Of a stretch of DNA of 64,000 nt, positions 47,350-57,200 are shown one piece after another. The position numbers and the translations under genes are program-made. The notes beneath the pieces were generated by a model. The model made no database searches, was not told the DNA's origin, and was given only the letters and a program-made list of their open reading frames with translations. The stretch's first letter is position 1, and each line of letters opens with the position of its first letter. Source of the stretch: Denitratisoma sp. (lineage in GTDB: Bacteria > Pseudomonadota > Gammaproteobacteria > Burkholderiales > Rhodocyclaceae); NCBI GenBank assembly GCA_032027165.1, contig JAVSMO010000001.1:2988531-3052530 (forward strand), read 5' to 3'.

Positions 47350-48360
47350 CTAATCTTTATCCTGCAGGTGGCCGAGCAGGCGGTGCGCCGCCGCGGCCGG
47401 GGTGATGCTGCCCGCCGTGACGGCGCGACTGACTTTTTCCAGATCCTGTTTCACGCCTTCGTGGTGCCTGAAGCGGCTGCGCAGCTCGGCGTCGATCAGG
47501 GTCCACATCCAGTCGAGGGCCTGGCGCCGGCGTTTCTGCGCCAGCTCGCCGCTCGCCTCGAGGGTCTTGCGATGCCTTTCGATTTCCTGCCAGAAGGCGG
47601 CGACGCCCGCGCCGGTCTGCGCGCTGAGGGTCAGCACCTTCGGCCGCCAGCGGGCGGAGGTCGAACGCAGCAGGCTGAGCGCGTTCTCGAACTGATGTTT
47701 CGCGAACTGCGCCGCCTTCGGGTCGATGTCCGCCTTGTTGATGACGACCAGGTCGGCGAGTTCGACGATGCCCTTCTTGATCGCCTGCAGGTCGTCGCCG
47801 GCATTCGGCAACTGCAGCAGGACGAAGGCGTCCACCATGCCGGCGACGGTGGTCTCGCTCTGGCCGACGCCGACCGTCTCGACGACGATGACGTCGAAGC
47901 CGGCCGCCTCGCACACCAGCATCGCCTCGCGCGTCTTCTCCGCCACGCCGCCGAGCGAGCCGCCCGAAGGCGAGGGGCGGATGAAGGCGTTGGGATGGGT
48001 CGACAGCTTCTCCATGCGCGTCTTGTCGCCGAGGATGGAGCCGCCGGAGAGCGTGCTGGAGGGATCGACCGCCAGCACGGCGACGCGGTGGCCCTTCCCG
48101 ATGAGGTGCAGGCCGAGGGCCTCGATGAAGGTGGACTTGCCGGCGCCCGGCGCGCCGGAAATGCCGACGCGGATCGCCTTGCCGGTGTGCGGCAACAGGG
48201 CCGCCAGTACCTGTTCCGCCCGCGCCTGATGGTCGCGCCGCGTCGACTCGATCAGCGTGATGGCCTTCGCCAGCGCGCGCGGCTGGCGCGCGAGCACGCC
48301 GTCGACCAGCTCGCGGTCGGTAGCTTCCAACGCATGGAATTCCCGCGCTGGTTGATTCAT
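47350..48360 (-). CDS. meaB: MeaB methylmalonyl-CoA mutase-protecting GTPase
   Basis: 336 residues. G3E-type GTPase with Walker [40 protein letters not shown] and VINKADID. MeaB gates cofactor loading and protects B12-dependent methylmalonyl-CoA mutase. It stands between mcm and pccB. Between it and mcm lies an inverted pair of C-rich repeats. Copy 10 of the dispersed motif is antisense near its 3' end. Confidence 0.95.
   Translation of the reverse strand: MNQPAREFHALEATDRELVDGVLARQPRALAKAITLIESTRRDHQARAEQVLAALLPHTGKAIRVGISGAPGAGKSTFIEALGLHLIGKGHRVAVLAVDPSSTLSGGSILGDKTRMEKLSTHPNAFIRPSPSGGSLGGVAEKTREAMLVCEAAGFDVIVVETVGVGQSETTVAGMVDAFVLLQLPNAGDDLQAIKKGIVELADLVVINKADIDPKAAQFAKHQFENALSLLRSTSARWRPKVLTLSAQTGAGVAAFWQEIERHRKTLEASGELAQKRRRQALDWMWTLIDAELRSRFRHHEGVKQDLEKVSRAVTAGSITPAAAAHRLLGHLQDKD
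47413..47436 (+). repeat. Dispersed bipartite motif, copy 10
   Basis: Perfect CGCCGT-N9-ACTGACTTT, antisense near the 3' end of meaB. Confidence 0.75.
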
Positions 48361-48370
48361 CGCGTTTCTC

Positions 48371-48472
48371 TCCCCCCTTTGACAAAGGGGGGCTGGGGGG
48401 GATTTATAAGCGGCTGGTATGGCGCGGCCGCCGAAAAAATCCCCCTCGATCCCCCTTTTTCAAAGGGGGAGG
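48371..48472. repeat. Inverted pair of C/G-run repeats between mcm and meaB
   Basis: The left element (48371-48404) has CCCCCCTTT-GACAAA-GGGGGG, then CTGGGGGGGATT. The right element (48436-48472) is nearly its reverse complement (AATCCCCCTCGATCCCCC then TTTTTCAAAGGGGG). About 30 unrelated bases lie between. Elements of this CCCCCTTTNAAAAGGGGGG form are a familiar dispersed intergenic repeat in proteobacteria, and the pair could fold into a large mRNA hairpin. Confidence 0.75.
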
Positions 48473-48505
48473 TGAATACGGTGAGGCGTTTGTGTCGCTC
48501 GACGA

Positions 48506-50662
<2,157 letters not shown>

Positions 50663-50738
50663 GGCAGGGCCTTTCATTGGCTAGGGCCGGCGTGTTCGGC
50701 AGGATAGTCCCGTCCAGGGGCGGAATACAGCCGCAGGC

Positions 50739-50780
50739 TTGACATCCATCGGATAGCATAATACTGTATCCATAATTATG
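50739..50780 (+). promoter_or_regulatory. Promoter/operator region between mcm and the GntR regulator
   Basis: A perfect -35 TTGACA at 50739-50744 points right. Downstream sit two short perfect palindromes, ATACTGTAT (50761-50769) and CATAATTATG (50771-50780), in an unusually A+T-rich stretch. They overlap the expected -10 and start site, so autorepression by the GntR protein is plausible. Confidence 0.5.
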
Positions 50781-50825
50781 AATGCAATAGTGGCCAAGAC
50801 AATCGCCAGGACGACAAATTAAGCA

Positions 50826-51494
50826 ATGAGCCCAAGCAGCATTGCCCAACCCGCTCTCTATCTGGAGGTCGCCGAACGCCTGCGCCAGCGCATCTTCTCG
50901 CACGAGCTGCAGCCGGGCGCCTGGGTCGACGAGCAGGCCCTGGCCGAGCAGTACGGCATCAGCCGCACGCCCCTGCGCGAGGCGCTCAAGGTGCTGGCTT
51001 CGGAAGGCCTGGTCACGTTGAAGCCGCGCCGCGGCTGCTACGTCACCGAGCTGGCCGAGCGCGACCTCGACGACATCTTTCCGCTGATGGCTCTCCTCGA
51101 GGGGCGCTGCGCCTTCGAGGCGACGCAGAAGGCCACGGCCGCCGACCTGAAGCGCCTCGAAGCCCTGCACGAGAAGCTCGAGCGCCAGGCGGCGAAGGGC
51201 GACGTCAACGGCTTCTTCGAGGTGAACCAGGAATTCCACGAGGCACTGCAGATGCTCTCCGGCAACCGCTGGCTGAAGCAGGTCATCGACGACCTGCGCA
51301 AGGTGCTCAAGCTCACGCGGCGCGATTCGCTGCGGCTGGAAGGGCGCCTGAAACAGTCGCTGGAGGAGCACCGCCACATCCTCGCCGCCATCCGCGAGCG
51401 CGATGCCGCCTCGGCAGAAGCGCTGATGCATTCCCATTTGTTGTCCGGCCGCGCCGCCCTGGCGAAAATGCATGCCGCCAAAGCCCATGCCTGA
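50826..51494 (+). CDS. GntR-family (FCD type) transcriptional regulator, probable MatR
   Basis: 222 residues. N-terminal winged helix (YLEVAERLRQRIFSHELQPG, then EQYGISRTPLREALKVLASEGLVTL) and a C-terminal FCD helical domain (EVNQEFHEALQMLSG, EEHRHILAAIRERDAASAEALMHSHL). It sits at the head of the malonyl-CoA decarboxylase/malonyl-CoA synthetase operon, as MatR does in the rhizobial mat operon, so control by malonate is inferred. It is divergent from mcm and may affect that gene too. Confidence 0.85.
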   Translation: MSPSSIAQPALYLEVAERLRQRIFSHELQPGAWVDEQALAEQYGISRTPLREALKVLASEGLVTLKPRRGCYVTELAERDLDDIFPLMALLEGRCAFEATQKATAADLKRLEALHEKLERQAAKGDVNGFFEVNQEFHEALQMLSGNRWLKQVIDDLRKVLKLTRRDSLRLEGRLKQSLEEHRHILAAIRERDAASAEALMHSHLLSGRAALAKMHAAKAHA

Positions 51495-52272
51495 AGAGAT
51501 TCTCGTCGCGCGCGACGGCGTCGTCGCCACCGTCACGCTGAACAACCCGGCCAAGCTCAACGCCGTCAACGCCTCGATGTGGCGGCGCCTGCGCGTCGTC
51601 ATGGAGGAGCTCTCCGCCGACGAGAGCCTGCGCTGCGTCGTGCTGCGCGGCGCCGGCGAGAAGGCCTTCGCCGCCGGCGGCGACCTCGAGGAGTTCCTCA
51701 CCCTGCGCGACACGCTGGAGCGCGCCCTGGTCTACCACGAGGAGTGGGTGGCGCAGGCGCTGGGCGCCGTGCGCGACTGCCTGCATCCGACGGTGGCCCT
51801 GATCCACGGCGCCTGCATCGGCGGCGGCCTGGAGATCGCCGGCCAGTGCGACCTGCGCATCTGCGGCCGCTCGGCGCGCTTCGGCGCGCCGATCAACAAG
51901 CTCGGCTTCTCCATGGCGCCGGGCGAACTGACCGGACTGCTGGCGCTGGCCGGCCCGGCCGTGGCGCTGGAGATCCTGCTCGAAGGCCGCATCCTCGGCG
52001 CCGACGAGGCCTATGAAAAAGGCCTGGTCACCCGCGTCGTCGACGATGAACTGGTGGCGGAGGAGGCCTATGCCGCCGCCCGCCGCATCGCCGCCGGCGC
52101 GCCGCTGGCCGCGCGCATGCACAAGAAGCTGGTGCGCCGCCTCACCGCCGTGCCGCAGGGACTGACTTCGGAGGAGCTGAAGGCCAGCTTCGCCTTCCTC
52201 GACAGCGAGGACTATCGCGAGGGCCTTTCCGCCTTCTTCGAAAAGCGCGCGCCACTGTTCCGCGGCAAATAG
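51487..52272 (+). CDS. Enoyl-CoA hydratase/isomerase family protein
   Basis: 261 residues. Crotonase motifs TLNNPAKLNAV, GAGEKAFAAGGDLEEF and IHGACIGGGLEIAGQCDLRI. ATG 51487 lies 8 bases inside the regulator gene; ATG 51472 is also in frame. The Glu expected at one catalytic position of true hydratases is not obvious, so decarboxylase or hydrolase activity on an acyl-CoA is possible. It is inserted between the regulator and malonyl-CoA decarboxylase, where known mat operons have no such gene. Confidence 0.82.
   Translation: MPEEILVARDGVVATVTLNNPAKLNAVNASMWRRLRVVMEELSADESLRCVVLRGAGEKAFAAGGDLEEFLTLRDTLERALVYHEEWVAQALGAVRDCLHPTVALIHGACIGGGLEIAGQCDLRICGRSARFGAPINKLGFSMAPGELTGLLALAGPAVALEILLEGRILGADEAYEKGLVTRVVDDELVAEEAYAAARRIAAGAPLAARMHKKLVRRLTAVPQGLTSEELKASFAFLDSEDYREGLSAFFEKRAPLFRGK
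52146..52169 (+). repeat. Dispersed bipartite motif, copy 11
   Basis: CGCCGT-N9-ACTGACTT, C as last base. Sense orientation in the enoyl-CoA hydratase gene, encoding AVPQGLT. Confidence 0.75.
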
Positions 52273-52280
52273 GAGGCGGC

Positions 52281-53582
52281 ATGGAAGGCATTCTCGGGCG
52301 CGTCAAATCCCTCGTCGGCGGCAAGCCGGGGCGCCAGGCCATGACGCCGAAGCTGCTGGCGCAATTGCGCCGGCAATTGCAGGAATGCGCCGCCGGCACC
52401 GGCGGCGAGGTCGCCGCGCGCGGCCGGGCGGCGAAGCTGGGCGAGACCTACCTCGGCCTCGACGACGCCGGCCGCCACGCGTTCCTGCGGCGCATCGCCC
52501 TCGACTTCGGTCCCGATCCGGCGAAGGTGGATGCCGCGCACCGTGCCTATCAGGCCGCGGCCGGCACGCCCGGCCAGTGGGACGCCGAAGCCGACCTGCG
52601 CGCCGCGCTGCGCTCCTCGCGCATCCGCATCCTGACCCAGTTCAACGCCCTGCCGCAGGGGGTGAAGTTCCTCGTCGACCTGCGCGCCGACCTGCTGCGC
52701 TTCCTCGACAAGGACGAGGAGCTGGCCGTGCTCGACCGCGAGCTGGAGTCGCGCCTGACCGCCTGGTTCGACGTCGGTTTCCTCGAATTGCAGCGCATCA
52801 CCTGGAATTCCCCCGCCTCGCTGCTGGAGAAGCTGATCCAGTACGAGGCGGTGCACGAGATCCGCTCCTGGAGCGACCTGCGCAACCGGCTCGGTTCCGA
52901 CCGCCGCCTGTACGCCTTCTTCCATCCGCGCATGCCGGCCGAGCCGCTGATCTTCGTCGAGGTGGCGCTGACCAGGGAACTCTCCGGCAACATCCAGGCG
53001 CTGCTCGACGAGCACGCCCCGGTGCTCGAGACCGAGCGCGCCGACACGGCGATCTTCTACTCCATCTCCAACACCCAGGCCGGCCTGCGCGGCGTGACGT
53101 TCGGCAACTTCCTGCTGAAGCGCGTCATCGACGACCTGAAGCGCGATTTCCCGCAGCTGAAGACCTTCGCCACGCTGTCGCCGCTGCCGCAATTCTGCGC
53201 CTGGCTGAAGCGCGCGCCGGAGGCCCTCGAGGGCCTCGGCCTGACGCTGGCCCAGCTGCAGTCGGGCGAGTGGGCGAAGGACAAGGAGGCAGCGCGCCGC
53301 CTGCGCGACCCGCTGGAGCGGCTGGCGGCGCGCTATCTCTACACCGTCCGCCAGAACGGCCGCCCCTTCGACCCGGTGGCGCGCTTCCATCTCGGCAACG
53401 GCGCCCGCATCGAGCGCATCGACTACCTGGCGGATACCTCTGTCAAGGGATTCAAGCAGTCCTGCGGCCTGATGGTGAACTATCTCTACGATCCCGACGA
53501 GATCGAGCGGAACGTGGAAGCCTTCGTCGGCGAGGACCGCATCGCCGCCACGGCCGCCATCCGCCGGCTGGCGAAGGCATGA
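52281..53582 (+). CDS. mcd: Malonyl-CoA decarboxylase
   Basis: 433 residues. Helical N-terminal domain, then the catalytic domain with HPRMPAEPLIFVEVALTREL, ADTAIFYSISNTQAGLRGVTFGNFLLKRV and TLSPLPQFCAWL, the conserved core of the MCD/MatA family. It converts malonyl-CoA to acetyl-CoA. It lies 8 bases behind the hydratase gene and overlaps matB by 4 bases. Confidence 0.92.
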   Translation: MEGILGRVKSLVGGKPGRQAMTPKLLAQLRRQLQECAAGTGGEVAARGRAAKLGETYLGLDDAGRHAFLRRIALDFGPDPAKVDAAHRAYQAAAGTPGQWDAEADLRAALRSSRIRILTQFNALPQGVKFLVDLRADLLRFLDKDEELAVLDRELESRLTAWFDVGFLELQRITWNSPASLLEKLIQYEAVHEIRSWSDLRNRLGSDRRLYAFFHPRMPAEPLIFVEVALTRELSGNIQALLDEHAPVLETERADTAIFYSISNTQAGLRGVTFGNFLLKRVIDDLKRDFPQLKTFATLSPLPQFCAWLKRAPEALEGLGLTLAQLQSGEWAKDKEAARRLRDPLERLAARYLYTVRQNGRPFDPVARFHLGNGARIERIDYLADTSVKGFKQSCGLMVNYLYDPDEIERNVEAFVGEDRIAATAAIRRLAKA

Positions 53583-55081
53583 ACCTGTACGGCCTGCTGG
53601 CCTCGCGCTTCCCGGCCGAGGGCGGGGCGCCCTGCCTGATCCTGCCCGACGGCCGGCGCCTGAGCTACGCCGAACTGGAAAGTCAGTCCGCACGCTACGG
53701 CGCCCTGCTGGTCGAAGCGGGGCTGAAGCCGGGCGACCGCGTCGCCGCCCAGGTGGAGAAATCCGCCGAGGCGCTGCTGCTCTACCTCGGCTGCCTGCGC
53801 GCCGGCTGCGTCTTCCTGCCGCTGAATCCGGCCTACACGCGCAGCGAGGTGGCGTATTTCCTCGACGACGCCCGGCCCGGACTGTTCGTCTGCGCGCCCG
53901 AGCGGCTGGAGGAGGCGCAGGAGCTGGCCTGGGCCTGCCGCCTGCCGCTGGTGCATGACCTCGGCGCGCGCGGCGAGGGCAGCCTGGCGGCGGCGGCGGC
54001 GCAGATGCCGGCGCACTTCGCCACCGTCGAGCGGGCCGACAACGACCTTGCCGCCATCGTGTACACCTCCGGCACCACCGGCCGCTCGAAGGGGGCGATG
54101 CTGACCCACCGCAACCTGGCCGCCAACGCGCGGGTGCTGCACGAATACTGGGGCTTCCGCCCGGGCGACGTGCTGCTGCACATGCTGCCGACCTTCCATG
54201 TGCACGGCCTCTTCGTCGCCACGCACTGCGCGCTGCTCAACGGCAGTCCGATGCTGTTCGAGCCGAAGTTCGACGCGGCGCGCGCGCTGCGCCTGATGCA
54301 GGCGGCGACGGTGTTCATGGGCGTGCCGACCTACTACGTGCGGCTGCTGCAGGAGAGGGGGCTGACGCGCGAAGCCGTGTCGCACATGCGCCTGTTCATC
54401 TCCGGCTCGGCGCCGCTGCTGCCGGAGACCTTCAATGAATTCCGCGAACGCACCGGCCGCACCCTCCTCGAGCGCTACGGCATGACCGAGGGCGGCATGT
54501 TCACTTCCAACCCGCTCGAGGGCGAGCGGCGCGGCGGCACGGTCGGCTTTCCCCTGCCGGGCACCGAGGTGCGCGTCGTCGACGACGCCGACCAGCCGTT
54601 GCCGGCCGGCGAGATCGGCCACATCCAGGTGCGCGGCGAGAACGTCTTCGCCGGCTACTGGCAGATGCCGGAGAAGACGCAGGTGGAATTCACGCCGGAC
54701 GGGTACTTTCGCACCGGCGACCTGGGCCGCTTCGACGCCGACGGCTACCTCGCCATCATCGGCCGCAGCAAGGACCTCATCATTACCGGCGGGCTGAACG
54801 TCTACCCGAAGGAGATCGAGGAGGCCATCGACGCCCTGCCCGGCGTGGCGGAGTCCGCCGTGATCGGCCTGCCGCATCCGGACTTCGGCGAGGCGGTCAC
54901 CGCCGTGGTGGTGCGCGGCCGGGATGGCGCCGGCCTCGCCGCCGAGGGCATCATCGCCGAGCTGAAGGGCCGCATCGCCGGCTTCAAGGTGCCGAAGGCC
55001 GTGTTTTTCGTCGACGACCTGCCGCGCAACGCCATGGGCAAGGTGCAGAAGAGCCTGCTGCGTCAACGTTTCGCCGGCTGA
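53579..55081 (+). CDS. matB: Malonyl-CoA synthetase (MatB-type acyl-CoA synthetase)
   Basis: 500 residues. Adenylate-forming enzyme with YTSGTTGRSKGAMLTH, LPTFHVHGLF, ERYGMTEGG and the C-terminal catalytic Lys in PRNAMGKVQK. Pairing with malonyl-CoA decarboxylase and a GntR regulator points to MatB, which activates malonate with CoA and ATP. Overlap with mcd is ATGA. Copy 12 of the motif is antisense near its 5' end. Confidence 0.9.
   Translation: MNLYGLLASRFPAEGGAPCLILPDGRRLSYAELESQSARYGALLVEAGLKPGDRVAAQVEKSAEALLLYLGCLRAGCVFLPLNPAYTRSEVAYFLDDARPGLFVCAPERLEEAQELAWACRLPLVHDLGARGEGSLAAAAAQMPAHFATVERADNDLAAIVYTSGTTGRSKGAMLTHRNLAANARVLHEYWGFRPGDVLLHMLPTFHVHGLFVATHCALLNGSPMLFEPKFDAARALRLMQAATVFMGVPTYYVRLLQERGLTREAVSHMRLFISGSAPLLPETFNEFRERTGRTLLERYGMTEGGMFTSNPLEGERRGGTVGFPLPGTEVRVVDDADQPLPAGEIGHIQVRGENVFAGYWQMPEKTQVEFTPDGYFRTGDLGRFDADGYLAIIGRSKDLIITGGLNVYPKEIEEAIDALPGVAESAVIGLPHPDFGEAVTAVVVRGRDGAGLAAEGIIAELKGRIAGFKVPKAVFFVDDLPRNAMGKVQKSLLRQRFAG
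53679..53702 (-). repeat. Dispersed bipartite motif, copy 12
   Basis: Minus strand: perfect CGCCGT-N9-ACTGACTTT. Antisense in matB. Confidence 0.75.
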
Positions 55082-55111
55082 TGCGTTTTGATTCAGGCAT
55101 CAAATAATTCG

Positions 55112-55141
55112 TTGTGCCTGCCGTTCGGCGGGGTGTATTGT
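55112..55141 (+). promoter_or_regulatory. Weak promoter candidate before the 54-residue gene
   Basis: TTGTGC (55112-55117) and TATTGT (55136-55141) are separated by 18 bases and lie about 55 bases before the small gene. Only partial matches to sigma-70 boxes. Confidence 0.3.
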
Positions 55142-55195
55142 TGCCGAATCCGCGCCAAAGAGCGTGGAGTTTCAGCCAGATAGAGGAGCGAGGCG

Positions 55196-55360
55196 ATGCG
55201 TCGAGACAATTTGAACCAGCCGGACAGCCCGTGGAAGCACAAGGCCAAGGTGCTGCTGGCCTTCGTGGCCCTCTGCCTGGTTACGGCCTTTTCCGGCATC
55301 GGCTTTGCGGCCGATCCCGTCGATCCGAACCCGTCCCACCCCGTTCAGATCTTCAGATAA
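55196..55360 (+). CDS. Small exported or membrane peptide, 54 residues
   Basis: ATG 55196 follows AGAGGAGCGAGGCG, a strong ribosome site. The peptide has a charged N-terminus (MRRDNLNQPDSPWKHKAK), a hydrophobic span VLLAFVALCLVTAFSGIGFA (about 19-38) and a short Pro/Asp-rich tail ending HPVQIFR. It could be a signal peptide with a tiny mature part or a single-pass protein. No known family. It is convergent with the DsrE anti-sigma gene, and the two 3' ends overlap by 16 bases. Confidence 0.6.
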   Translation: MRRDNLNQPDSPWKHKAKVLLAFVALCLVTAFSGIGFAADPVDPNPSHPVQIFR

Positions 55361-56043
55361 GTCCAGCCCTGGCGCACGCGGTCGACGATGTGCTCGACGG
55401 CGGTGCGCTCCACCCTTGCTTCCGGTACCAGCGTGACATCCAGCCCGGCGCTGCGGTAACGCGCGATGGCGTTGCCGCAGGCGACGAACGCCAGCATGTC
55501 GTGGCGTGCGGCGAGGGCGGCAATGCGCGCGGCGTGGGGCGTGGCCTCCTGCCGCAGCAGGTCGAGGCCGGAATTGTTGACCACCAGTTCCACCCGGGCA
55601 TGGCCGGCCTTGGCCAGATAGGCCTCTGCCATGTCCAGCGCCTCCTCCATGCGCTCGGCTTGCGAGCTGTCCAGATGCAGCAGCACGCGCGTCGGCTGGG
55701 GCGCGAACAGGCCGCCCATCCAGGCCAGTGCCGGCTCGCCGGGCGAGACGGAGACGCGATGTCCCTGCCAGCCGATCAGCACGCCCGCCACCAGCGCCAG
55801 GCCGGCGGCCAGCGCGCCGCTCCACAGGGAAACGCGGCGACCCCGCTTGCGGGAATAGGCCGGAACATGGCTGTAAGCGTGGCGCACCAGCTCCTTGCTG
55901 GCGCGCAGCGCACAGAGGCGCTGGCTCAGTTCGGCGTCCTCGGCGATGGCGGCGAGGATCTCCTCGCGCTCCTCGCTGCCGAGTTCGTTGTCGACGAAGG
56001 CGTTCAGCCGCTCGTCGGAAAAGTCCCTTCTTGCTTCGCTCAT
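55345..56043 (-). CDS. Membrane anti-sigma factor fused to a periplasmic DsrE domain
   Basis: 232 residues. The N-terminal 60 residues look like an anti-sigma domain (DERLNAFVDNELGSEEREEI, LSQRLCALRASKELV) but lack the usual HxxxCxxC zinc site. One membrane helix follows (about 72-92). The rest, about 110-232, is a DsrE/YchN-like domain with VELVVNNSGLDLL, the conserved cysteine in FVACGNAI and the ending RQGWTYLKI. Coupled to the sigma gene by a 4-base overlap. The DsrE part is paralogous to the two exported proteins across the promoter region. I infer that it senses a periplasmic sulfur or redox signal and releases the sigma factor. Confidence 0.8.
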   Translation of the reverse strand: MSEARRDFSDERLNAFVDNELGSEEREEILAAIAEDAELSQRLCALRASKELVRHAYSHVPAYSRKRGRRVSLWSGALAAGLALVAGVLIGWQGHRVSVSPGEPALAWMGGLFAPQPTRVLLHLDSSQAERMEEALDMAEAYLAKAGHARVELVVNNSGLDLLRQEATPHAARIAALAARHDMLAFVACGNAIARYRSAGLDVTLVPEARVERTAVEHIVDRVRQGWTYLKI

Positions 56044-56579
56044 TTCACGCTCCTCAGGCGCGGCTGCGCCGCAGCCGGCTCCAGCAGCGCGCGCAGCGCC
56101 TCGCGCGCGCGGCACAGCCGGCTCATCACGGTGCCGATCGGTATCGAAAGAATGGCCGCGACATCCGCATAGGAAAACTCCTCCAGGTCGACCAGGGTCA
56201 CGACCTGGCGCTGTCCGAGCGGCAGCGCCGCAATGGCGGCCCGCACCCGGTTGACCGTTTCCTGCTGCTCGGCGTAACCCTCCGGTCCGGGCAGGTCGGA
56301 AGGCATCTCGGCGAGCGCCTCCTCGTCCAGGTCCTCGCGTCGGCCGCGCAGGTGGTCGACCCAGCAGCGATGGAGGATCGAGAACAGCCAGCTCGACAGC
56401 CTTTCGGCATCGCGCAACTGATCGGTCCTGGCCAGGCCGCGCGCCAAGGCCTCCTGCGCCAGGTCGTCGGCGAGGGGGGCATCGTGGCACCAGGCGAAGG
56501 CAACGCGATAGAGGCGGCCGCGGCTGGCCTCGATCTTTTCGGTCAACTCGCGCTGCGCCCGCGTCTGCAACCATTTCAT
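56040..56579 (-). CDS. ECF RNA polymerase sigma factor
   Basis: 179 residues. Region 2 (RGRLYRVAFAWCHDAPLADDLAQEALARGL, then SSWLFSILHRCWVDHLR) and region 4 (ALPLGQRQVVTLVDLEEFSYADVAAILSIPIGTVMSRLCRAREAL) are complete. GGGAGG precedes ATG 56579. Cotranscribed with its DsrE-type anti-sigma factor. A promoter-like GGAATAA-N15-CGTC upstream equals the one facing the DsrE genes, suggesting autoactivation. Confidence 0.92.
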   Translation of the reverse strand: MKWLQTRAQRELTEKIEASRGRLYRVAFAWCHDAPLADDLAQEALARGLARTDQLRDAERLSSWLFSILHRCWVDHLRGRREDLDEEALAEMPSDLPGPEGYAEQQETVNRVRAAIAALPLGQRQVVTLVDLEEFSYADVAAILSIPIGTVMSRLCRAREALRALLEPAAAQPRLRSVK

Positions 56580-56600
56580 CGGTTTTTCCTCCCGTCACAT

Positions 56601-56629
56601 TATGACGCGTTGCGCGCCGGTTTTATTCC
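56601..56629 (-). promoter_or_regulatory. ECF-type promoter of the sigma/anti-sigma operon
   Basis: On the minus strand, -35 GGAATAA (56623-56629), 15-base spacer, and -10 CGTCATA (56601-56607). The expected start leaves a leader of about 15 bases containing the ribosome site. Confidence 0.75.
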
Positions 56630-56642
56630 ATGGCCGGCGCAC

Positions 56643-56670
56643 GGAATAAACCCGGCCGGCGGCGCGTCTT
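56643..56670 (+). promoter_or_regulatory. ECF-type promoter of the exported DsrE genes
   Basis: -35 GGAATAA (56643-56649), 15-base spacer, and -10 CGTCTT (56665-56670). Same elements and identical spacing as the divergent promoter; only 13 bases separate the two -35 boxes. Confidence 0.75.
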
Positions 56671-56737
56671 ACCTTGTGCCGCCGCCGGATTCCAGAACAA
56701 CCATTGACGGCGCATTTTCCAATAGAGAGGAGCCATC

Positions 56738-57163
56738 ATGATTCGCAGGACATTCTTTCAACTCGTGTTTTCGGGCGCACTCCTTGCGCTGGGTGCATCC
56801 GCCGCGCTGGCCGAACCGGCCAGGCCGGGCGTCGTGATCCAGGTCAGCGACGACAACCCGAAAACCTGGAACCAGGCGCTGAATGTCGTCAAGAACGTCC
56901 AGGCCGCCTATGGCAAGGACAAGGTGCAGGTCGAAGTGGTCGTCTTCGGGCTCGGTTCCGGCATGCTCAAGTTCGACTCGACGATCGCCAACCGCGTTGA
57001 CGACGCGCTGGCGGAAGGCGCCGACGTGCGGATGTGCGAGAACACCATGAAGGGCCAGAAGCTCACCAGGGCCGACATGCACCCGAAGATTGCCTATGTG
57101 CCGGCCGGCGTCATCGAGATCGTCGAAAAGAGCAAGCAGGGCTGGACGGTGGTGCGGCCATAG
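56738..57163 (+). CDS. Exported DsrE-family protein 1
   Basis: 141 residues. Sec signal peptide cut after about residue 25 (AALA-EP). The mature part is a DsrE fold with VVFGLGSGMLKFD, the conserved Cys in VRMCENTMKGQKL and the ending KQGWTVVRP. AGAGAGGAGCC lies upstream of ATG 56738. First gene behind the ECF promoter. DsrE proteins usually handle sulfur (persulfide) groups in the cytoplasm; a periplasmic form is less usual. Function inferred only from fold and context. Confidence 0.82.
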   Translation: MIRRTFFQLVFSGALLALGASAALAEPARPGVVIQVSDDNPKTWNQALNVVKNVQAAYGKDKVQVEVVVFGLGSGMLKFDSTIANRVDDALAEGADVRMCENTMKGQKLTRADMHPKIAYVPAGVIEIVEKSKQGWTVVRP

Positions 57164-57200
57164 CCGCAGCGAAAACGACACGCCAACGAAAGGAATCGCA

